DNA of 11,685 nucleotides from Actinomycetota bacterium (GTDB lineage: Bacteria > Actinomycetota > Acidimicrobiia > Acidimicrobiales > Ilumatobacteraceae): contig WLEG01000032.1 in NCBI GenBank assembly GCA_009704425.1, positions 1-11,685 on the forward strand. Direction: 5' to 3'. The position numbers were made by a program, and so were the translations under genes. The number at the start of each line of letters is the position of its first letter. Position 1 is the first letter of the stretch. Below are positions 8,021-11,685 of the stretch, piece after piece. The notes under the pieces were generated by a model, which searched no databases, was not told the DNA's origin, and worked only from the letters and a program-made list of their open reading frames with translations.

Positions 8021-9174
8021 TTCAGGATGACGCCACGGATGTTGGTGCCCACGCGCATGTCCTCGTAGCCCTCGTTGATCTGATCGAGGGAGTAGGTCTT
8101 GCTGATGAGCTCGTCCAACTTCAACTGGCCGGCGCGGTACATGTCGAGCAGGGCGGGGATGTCGGCGCGCGGGTTCAGCGAGCCGAAGATGGTGCCCTTG
8201 ATCTCCTTGTTCCACATGGCCAGGTTGAACAGGTTCACGTTCGCGGTCTCGCTCGTCATGGGCGAGATGGCGGTGACCACCACGGTGCTGCCCTTGCCGG
8301 CCAGGTTCATGGCCTCGCCCATCATCTCGCCGTGCAGAACGCCGGGCGTCAGAATGACGCGATCGGCCATCTGGCCGTACGTCATCTCCATGACCGACAA
8401 CATGGCGTCGGCCATCGACGGGAAGGTGTGGGTCGCGCCGAACTCCATGGCCTTCTCGCGCTTGAACTCGACGGGGTCGATGGCGATGATGCGCTTGGCG
8501 CCCGACATGCGCGCGCCCTGAACCGCGTTGATGCCGATGCCACCGATTCCCACCACGACCACGGTGTCACCGGGCTGGGTGCCGGCGCGATTGGCGGCCG
8601 AGCCCCAACCGGTGGCCACACCACACGACACGAGCGCCACGCACTCGAGCGGGATGTCCTTCTCCACCTTGATGATCGACTGCTCGCTGACGCAGGCGTA
8701 CTCCGAGAACGTGCCGACCTTGGCCATGAGCGTGACGGGCTTGCCGTTCACGAAGTGACGGTGCGTGTCGTCGGTGATCATTCCACCGATGAAGGTCTTG
8801 GCACCGTTGTCGCACAGGTTCTGACGACCGGTCGAGCAGTAACGGCAACGACCGCACGAGGGAACGAACGACGCCGACACGTGATCGCCCACGGCGACGC
8901 TGGTGACACCGGGGCCGACCTCCACCACCACGCCGGCGCCCTCGTGGCCGCCGATGATGGGGAAGAAATCCTCGATGCCCATGAGCGGCCACACCTCCTT
9001 GGGCGGAACCATGTCGCCGGTGACGAGGTGCTCGTCGCTGTGGCACAAACCGGCGGCCTTCCAGTGCACCAACACCTCACCGGTCTTGGGCGGATGGACC
9101 TCGATCTCCTCGATCTTCCATTCCTGATTGAGGCCCCACAGGACCGCGGCCTTGGACTTACGGATTCCGGACAT
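8017..9174 (-). CDS. zinc-dependent alcohol dehydrogenase B (NDMA-dependent family)
   Basis: This is a medium-chain zinc dehydrogenase of 385 residues that resembles the NDMA-dependent (Rxyl_3153-like) group. Such enzymes oxidise alcohols with an NAD cofactor that does not leave the active site, and members are associated with mycofactocin. Catalytic zinc ligands are Cys44 (LCHSDEH), His77 with Glu78 (GGHEGAG) and Cys184 (VSCGVATGWGSA). The structural zinc site has Cys107, Cys110, Cys113 and Cys121. The Rossmann motif is GIGGIG (residues 209-214), and Asp233 marks the NAD ribose site. Compared with its paralogue at 9294-10403 it carries about 12 extra residues near positions 55-70 (PKEVWPLMGIEDFF region), close to the active site. 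A good AGGGGG ribosome binding site lies 9 bases before the ATG. The stop overlaps the start of the MoxR gene. The alcohol substrate is unknown. Confidence 0.93.
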   Translation of the reverse strand: MSGIRKSKAAVLWGLNQEWKIEEIEVHPPKTGEVLVHWKAAGLCHSDEHLVTGDMVPPKEVWPLMGIEDFFPIIGGHEGAGVVVEVGPGVTSVAVGDHVSASFVPSCGRCRYCSTGRQNLCDNGAKTFIGGMITDDTHRHFVNGKPVTLMAKVGTFSEYACVSEQSIIKVEKDIPLECVALVSCGVATGWGSAANRAGTQPGDTVVVVGIGGIGINAVQGARMSGAKRIIAIDPVEFKREKAMEFGATHTFPSMADAMLSVMEMTYGQMADRVILTPGVLHGEMMGEAMNLAGKGSTVVVTAISPMTSETANVNLFNLAMWNKEIKGTIFGSLNPRADIPALLDMYRAGQLKLDELISKTYSLDQINEGYEDMRVGTNIRGVILK

Positions 9175-9183
9175 GGTTGGCTA

Positions 9184-9189
9184 CCCCCT
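9184..9189 (-). promoter_or_regulatory. ribosome binding site of alcohol dehydrogenase B
   Basis: The minus strand reads AGGGGG, 9 bases before the ATG at 9174. It fixes the start and contrasts with the leaderless-looking starts of valS, cysS and mftA in the same window. Confidence 0.75.
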
Positions 9190-9218
9190 GCGCGGACGAC
9201 CCTCGTCCCGCACACCGA

Positions 9219-9224
9219 ACGCTA
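9219..9224 (-). promoter_or_regulatory. possible -10 box for alcohol dehydrogenase B
   Basis: The minus strand reads TAGCGT (TANNNT), which would give a leader of about 38 bases containing the ribosome binding site. The expected -35 region has no clear box and is covered by a GC-rich inverted repeat. The gene could instead be read only from the upstream dehydrogenase promoter. Confidence 0.25.
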
Positions 9225-9231
9225 GCCAGTC

Positions 9232-9247
9232 GGGGCCCGATCGCCCC
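9232..9247. repeat. short inverted repeat GGGGC-N6-GCCCC between the two dehydrogenase genes
   Basis: Arms GGGGC (9232-9236) and GCCCC (9243-9247) are perfectly complementary and flank 6 bases. The repeat lies over the presumed -35 position of the possible promoter at 9219-9224, so it could be an operator. Short GC-rich repeats also arise by chance in such DNA. Confidence 0.25.
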
Positions 9248-9266
9248 AGACGAGACGCGCCCGGCG

Positions 9267-9284
9267 GGAACCGCTCGCGGCTCC
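9267..9284 (-). terminator. weak hairpin after alcohol dehydrogenase A
   Basis: On the minus strand GGAGCCG and CGGTTCC can pair, with one G-U pair, around the loop CGAG. The hairpin begins 9 bases after the stop of the upstream dehydrogenase gene. No run of T follows, so it is not a standard intrinsic terminator. It might cause partial termination or stabilise the RNA 3' end. Confidence 0.25.
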
Positions 9285-9293
9285 GGTCGGGCT

Positions 9294-10403
9294 TCAGTAC
9301 ACCAGCACGCCGCGGATGTTCTCGCCCTTGCGCATGTCCTCGTAGCCCTCGTTCACGCCCTCCAACGGGTACGTGCGGGTGACCAGACCGTCCAGGTCCA
9401 ACTGACCCTCGCGGTACAGGCTGGCCAGCTTGGGGATGTCGGCGCGCGGGTTTCCCGAACCGAAGAGCGAACCCACCACCTGCTTCTCCATGAGGGTGAT
9501 GTCGAGCATGTTCATGCTCGCACCCATCTCGAGCGCCGGATGGATGTTGGTGACCACCACGCGACCACGCTTGGCGGCCAGGGCCATGGCCTCGTGCATC
9601 ACCGAGCCCTGACCCACGCCCATGGTCATGATGACCTTGTTGGCCATGGTGCCCCAGGTGATGTCCTGCAGCAGGGCCACGGCCTCGGTCATGCTGGTGG
9701 CGGTGTGCGTGGCGCCGAACTCCATCGCCTTCTCGCGCTTGAACTCCACGGGGTCGATGGCCACGATGCGCTTGGCACCGGCCAACTTGGCGCCCTGAAT
9801 GGCGTTGGCACCGATTCCACCGACGCCCACCACCACCACGGTGTCACCGGGCTTGGTCTCGGCCGCGTACACCGCCGAACCCCAACCGGTGACCACGCCA
9901 CAACCCAACAGACACACCTTGTCGAGGGGCAGGTCCTCGTCCACCTTGATGCAGGAGGCCTCGTTCACCACCGTGTGCTTGGCGAAGGTGCCGAGCAGAC
10001 ACATGAGACCCAGATCCTGACCGCGCGCGTGGTGACGAGCGCCGCCGTCGGTGATCTGGCGGCCACCGCCCATCAACGCACCGAGGTCGCACAGGTTCTG
10101 GTGACCGGTCGAACAACTGCGGCATCGTCCGCACGAGGGGATGAACCCGAACACCACGTGGTCACCGGGGGCCAACCACGAGACGCCCTCGCCGACCTTG
10201 CGCACGATGCCGGCACCCTCGTGGCCTCCGATGATGGGCAGGGCGAAGGGCAGATCGCCGGTGACGAGGTGCTCGTCGCTGTGGCACATGCCCGAAGCCT
10301 TCATCTCCACCAACACCTCGCCCGGCTGGGGATCGTCGAGTTCGATCTCCTCCACGCTCCAGGGCTTGTGGGTCTCCCACAGAATGGCGGCCGTCGTCTT
10401 CAT
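9294..10403 (-). CDS. zinc-dependent alcohol dehydrogenase A (NDMA-dependent family)
   Basis: This 369-residue medium-chain zinc dehydrogenase belongs to the same NDMA-dependent, mycofactocin-associated family as its neighbour. Catalytic zinc ligands are Cys40 (MCHSDEH), His61 with Glu62 (GGHEGAG) and Cys168 (LGCGVVTGWGSA). Structural zinc ligands are Cys91, Cys94, Cys97 and Cys105. The Rossmann motif is GVGGIG (residues 193-198), with Asp217 for the NAD ribose, and the C-terminus is IRGVLVY. The frame stays open 15 codons further upstream, but the ATG at 10403 has the ribosome binding site AGGGGG 4 bases before it and matches where the family begins. The gene diverges from mftA across 98 bases, which supports mycofactocin as its electron acceptor; that link is inferred from family and position. 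Formaldehyde or S-nitrosomycothiol reductase (MscR) activity was considered, but the sequence fits the NDMA-dependent group better. Confidence 0.94.
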   Translation of the reverse strand: MKTTAAILWETHKPWSVEEIELDDPQPGEVLVEMKASGMCHSDEHLVTGDLPFALPIIGGHEGAGIVRKVGEGVSWLAPGDHVVFGFIPSCGRCRSCSTGHQNLCDLGALMGGGRQITDGGARHHARGQDLGLMCLLGTFAKHTVVNEASCIKVDEDLPLDKVCLLGCGVVTGWGSAVYAAETKPGDTVVVVGVGGIGANAIQGAKLAGAKRIVAIDPVEFKREKAMEFGATHTATSMTEAVALLQDITWGTMANKVIMTMGVGQGSVMHEAMALAAKRGRVVVTNIHPALEMGASMNMLDITLMEKQVVGSLFGSGNPRADIPKLASLYREGQLDLDGLVTRTYPLEGVNEGYEDMRKGENIRGVLVY

Positions 10404-10407
10404 GTTT

Positions 10408-10413
10408 CCCCCT
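10408..10413 (-). promoter_or_regulatory. ribosome binding site of alcohol dehydrogenase A
   Basis: The minus strand reads AGGGGG followed by AAAC and then the ATG at 10403. The 4-base spacing is short but usable. It decides the start against the longer open frame reaching 10448. Confidence 0.7.
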
Positions 10414-10434
10414 GGGATGATCCGGGCGGGCACC

Positions 10435-10448
10435 TTGGCGACCGCCAA
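10435..10448. repeat. 14-base palindrome TTGGCG-AC-CGCCAA, candidate operator
   Basis: Two perfect 6-base arms flank a 2-base centre, about 45 bases upstream of the possible mftA -10 box and inside the probable 5' leader of alcohol dehydrogenase A. Its position between divergent genes fits a binding site for a dimeric repressor such as a TetR-family protein. No regulator gene lies in the window, so the binding protein is unknown. Confidence 0.4.
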
Positions 10449-10458
10449 CTCCTGGGCG

Positions 10459-10487
10459 AACGGTAGTCGGTGCCGGACGGGACCGTT
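10459..10487. repeat. inverted repeat AACGGT-N17-ACCGTT over the mftA promoter region
   Basis: Arms at 10459-10464 and 10482-10487 are perfectly complementary, 23 bases apart centre to centre, close to two helical turns. They span the expected -35 to -10 spacer of the mftA promoter. The left arm overlaps the possible -10 box of alcohol dehydrogenase A. A dimeric regulator bound here could control both genes. Six-base arms at this spacing could also occur by chance. Confidence 0.3.
10460..10465 (-). promoter_or_regulatory. possible -10 box for alcohol dehydrogenase A
   Basis: The minus strand reads TACCGT (TANNNT), giving a leader of roughly 50 bases that carries the ribosome binding site and the 14-base palindrome. 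The -35 region is not convincing. Confidence 0.3.
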
Positions 10488-10488
10488 G

Positions 10489-10494
10489 TACGCT
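10489..10494 (+). promoter_or_regulatory. -10 box of the mftA promoter (leaderless start)
   Basis: TACGCT fits TANNNT and is followed by 7 bases and then the mftA ATG, so transcription would begin at or beside the start codon. The sequence before the ATG is pyrimidine-rich (TTCACCCC) with no ribosome binding site. No clear -35 box is visible. Confidence 0.5.
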
Positions 10495-10501
10495 TCACCC
10501 C

Positions 10502-10657
10502 ATGGACAGCCCGACCGCCCCCGCCACCTCGTCCTCCAACTCGCCCGTCACCTCGTCGTCCGACCCGGTGAACGGCACGGCCGCCGACGACACCGTCATC
10601 GACAGCGACCTCCTCGTCGAGGAGATCAGCATCGATGGCATGTGCGGCGTCTACTGA
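10502..10657 (+). CDS. mftA: mycofactocin precursor peptide MftA
   Basis: This small gene encodes a 51-residue precursor of the redox cofactor mycofactocin. The C-terminus EEISIDGMCGVY is the family signature, and the last two residues, Val50 and Tyr51, are the core that becomes the cofactor. The preceding part is a leader recognised by MftB and removed later. Residues 1-28 are rich in Ser, Thr, Pro and Ala (8 Ser in the first 20), which makes the peptide longer than the roughly 30-residue forms I know from mycobacteria. An in-frame GTG at 10568 would give a 29-residue peptide of more usual length, but it has no ribosome binding site. The ATG is placed well for a leaderless transcript from the TACGCT box. 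mftB and mftC follow directly, which confirms the identification. Confidence 0.94.
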   Translation: MDSPTAPATSSSNSPVTSSSDPVNGTAADDTVIDSDLLVEEISIDGMCGVY

Positions 10658-10669
10658 GCACTCCCCCGC

Positions 10670-10673
10670 GGAG
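10670..10673 (+). promoter_or_regulatory. ribosome binding site of mftB
   Basis: GGAG lies 6 bases before the GTG at 10680. It favours that start over the ATG at 10635 inside mftA. Confidence 0.55.
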
Positions 10674-10679
10674 CCCGTC

Positions 10680-10958
10680 GTGACCGTCGCTCTCGACTCC
10701 GTGCTCGAGTTGCATCCCCAGGTAGCGGTACGGCCCGAACCGTTCGGAGCCCTGGCGTATCACTACGGCAACCGACGTCTGATCTTCCTGAAGCACCCCG
10801 ACGTGGTGCGCGTCGTGCAGCAGCTGGCGCAGCACTCCGACGTGGCCGCCACCCTCGGTGCCTGTGGCATCGCCCCCGACCGGCACGATTCCTTCGTGGC
10901 CGCCCTCGCCTCTTTGCAGAAATCGGAGATCGTTCGTGAGCGCATCATCGCTGGTTGA
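10680..10958 (+). CDS. mftB: mycofactocin biosynthesis chaperone MftB
   Basis: This small protein, 92 residues from this start, is the peptide chaperone of the mycofactocin pathway. MftB binds the MftA leader through a RiPP recognition element fold and delivers it to the radical SAM enzyme MftC. The segment LHPQVAVRPEPFGALAYHYG near the N-terminus is typical of the family, followed by NRRLIFL and a helical remainder. The GTG start has a GGAG site 6 bases upstream and leaves 22 bases after mftA. An alternative ATG at 10635 overlaps the end of mftA by 23 bases and adds 15 residues (MACAASTEHSPAEPV) that do not look like the family. The 3' end overlaps mftC by 23 bases, so the two are probably translated in a coupled way. 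Confidence 0.9.
   Translation: MTVALDSVLELHPQVAVRPEPFGALAYHYGNRRLIFLKHPDVVRVVQQLAQHSDVAATLGACGIAPDRHDSFVAALASLQKSEIVRERIIAG
10925..10928 (+). promoter_or_regulatory. ribosome binding site of mftC, inside mftB
   Basis: GGAG lies 7 bases before the GTG at 10936. It supports that start over the in-frame ATG at 10963. Confidence 0.6.
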
Positions 10959-11685
10959 TCAGATGAAGCGGGGCCTCGACGCCCCGATCTGTCTCACGTG
11001 GGAACTCACCTACGCCTGCAACCTGCAGTGCGTGCACTGTCTGTCGTCCAGCGGCCAACGCGACGAGCGCGAGTTGTCCACCGCCGAGGCCAAGCGCGTG
11101 CTCGACGAACTGCGCGACCTGCAGGTCTTCTACATCAACATCGGTGGTGGCGAGCCCATGGTCCGCCGAGACTTCTTCGAGTTGCTCGAGTACTCGGTGG
11201 GTAACGGCATCGGCGTGAAGTTCAGCACGAACGGTGCCTTCATCGACGCCGAGAAGGCCCGCCGACTCGCGGCCATGGATTACCTGGACATCCAGATCAG
11301 CCTCGACGGCGTGGACGCCGTCACCAACGACGCGGTGCGAGGCATCGGGTCCTACGACATGGCACGACGCGCCATGGACAACCTCGCCGCGGCGAACTTC
11401 GGACCCTTCAAGATCTCGGTGGTCGTCACCCGCCATAACGTTCCGCAACTGGACCAGTTCAAGGCCCTCGCCGATTCGTACGGCGCGCAGTTGCGCATCA
11501 CGCGTCTGCGACCCTCGGGTCGTGGTGCCGACACGTGGAACGAGTTGCATCCCACCAACGGTCAACAGCGCGAGATCTACGACTGGCTGATGAAGCACGG
11601 CGAGAACGTTCTCACCGGCGACTCGTTCTTCCACCTCAACGCGTTCGGCGAATCCCTGCCCGGGTTGAACATGTGCGGTGCCGGT
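10936..11685 (+). CDS. mftC: mycofactocin radical SAM maturase MftC (partial; C-terminal part beyond right edge)
   Basis: MftC is a radical S-adenosylmethionine enzyme. It oxidatively decarboxylates the C-terminal tyrosine of MftA and then joins it to the neighbouring valine in a ring. The first 250 residues are present. The radical SAM cluster motif CxxxCxxC is Cys28, Cys32 and Cys35 in ACNLQCVHC, and the SAM-binding GGGEP is at residues 70-74. Family segments APICLTWELTYACN, VKFSTNGAF, ISLDG, ITRLRPSGRGADTW and LTGDSFFHL all appear. The window stops just after GLNMCGAG, the first cysteine region of the auxiliary (SPASM-type) iron-sulfur domain, so most of that domain is missing only because of the window edge. 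The GTG start overlaps mftB by 23 bases and has a GGAG site. An ATG at 10963 would remove 9 residues that resemble the family N-terminus. Confidence 0.96.
   Translation, partial: MSASSLVDQMKRGLDAPICLTWELTYACNLQCVHCLSSSGQRDERELSTAEAKRVLDELRDLQVFYINIGGGEPMVRRDFFELLEYSVGNGIGVKFSTNGAFIDAEKARRLAAMDYLDIQISLDGVDAVTNDAVRGIGSYDMARRAMDNLAAANFGPFKISVVVTRHNVPQLDQFKALADSYGAQLRITRLRPSGRGADTWNELHPTNGQQREIYDWLMKHGENVLTGDSFFHLNAFGESLPGLNMCGAG

Noticed and set aside
8021..8215. Longer MoxR protein starting at 8215.
   Set aside because: The extra 65 residues are Arg/His/Pro-rich translation of the dehydrogenase gene in another frame. Family similarity begins right after the GTG at 8020.
8017..10403. Identity of the dehydrogenases as the NDMA-dependent methanol dehydrogenase (Mno/MDO) or the mycothiol-dependent formaldehyde dehydrogenase (MscR).
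   Set aside because: Methanol:NDMA oxidoreductase belongs to the iron-containing alcohol dehydrogenase family, while these are zinc medium-chain enzymes. The MscR sequence differs around the zinc and substrate regions.
9177..10466. 429-codon plus-strand frame over alcohol dehydrogenase A, and a similar frame at 8011-9225 over alcohol dehydrogenase B.
   Set aside because: Both are antisense to enzymes with complete zinc and Rossmann motifs. Their likeness to each other simply reflects the paralogy of the genes on the other strand.
10945..11634. 229-codon minus-strand frame over mftC.
   Set aside because: The plus strand encodes MftC with its full radical SAM motif; the reverse frame has no recognisable features.

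Overview
This is GC-rich DNA. Start codons are ATG or GTG, and several genes begin only 6 to 9 bases after a TANNNT -10 box with no ribosome binding site. Mycofactocin genes lie beside NDMA-dependent-type zinc alcohol dehydrogenases, and there is an LCP-family cell wall protein. Together these point to an actinobacterium, perhaps of the class Acidimicrobiia; the class is inferred from general resemblance and not from a search. Coding density is very high. No gap exceeds about 120 bases, and I saw no tRNA, rRNA, CRISPR array or insertion sequence.

Layout. (1) Positions 1-2162, minus strand: cysS (cysteinyl-tRNA synthetase) followed 18 bases later by the 5' part of an MFS efflux-type transporter that runs off the left edge. 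(2) A 48-base divergent promoter region. (3) Positions 2211-6175, plus strand: valS (a valyl-tRNA synthetase without the usual C-terminal coiled-coil arm), then a membrane-anchored LytR-CpsA-Psr (LCP) family protein. (4) Positions 6186-10403, minus strand, read from right to left: zinc alcohol dehydrogenase A, zinc alcohol dehydrogenase B, a MoxR-type AAA+ ATPase and a VWA-domain protein. The MoxR start codon overlaps the stop of alcohol dehydrogenase B by 4 bases. (5) Positions 10502-11685, plus strand: mftA, mftB and the first 250 codons of mftC, the start of a mycofactocin biosynthesis operon.

How it works together. MftA is a short peptide ending in the Val-Tyr pair that becomes mycofactocin. 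MftB carries the peptide to the radical SAM enzyme MftC, which modifies that pair. Later genes, outside the window, are expected to finish the redox cofactor. The two dehydrogenases resemble the NDMA-dependent family, whose members hold their nicotinamide tightly and are thought to pass electrons to mycofactocin. Cofactor synthesis and its probable client enzymes therefore diverge from one 98-base control region that holds two inverted repeats. The MoxR/VWA pair coupled to the second dehydrogenase is the least expected element. By analogy with other MoxR-VWA pairs it may assemble, activate or load metal into an enzyme, possibly the dehydrogenase itself, but this is a hypothesis.
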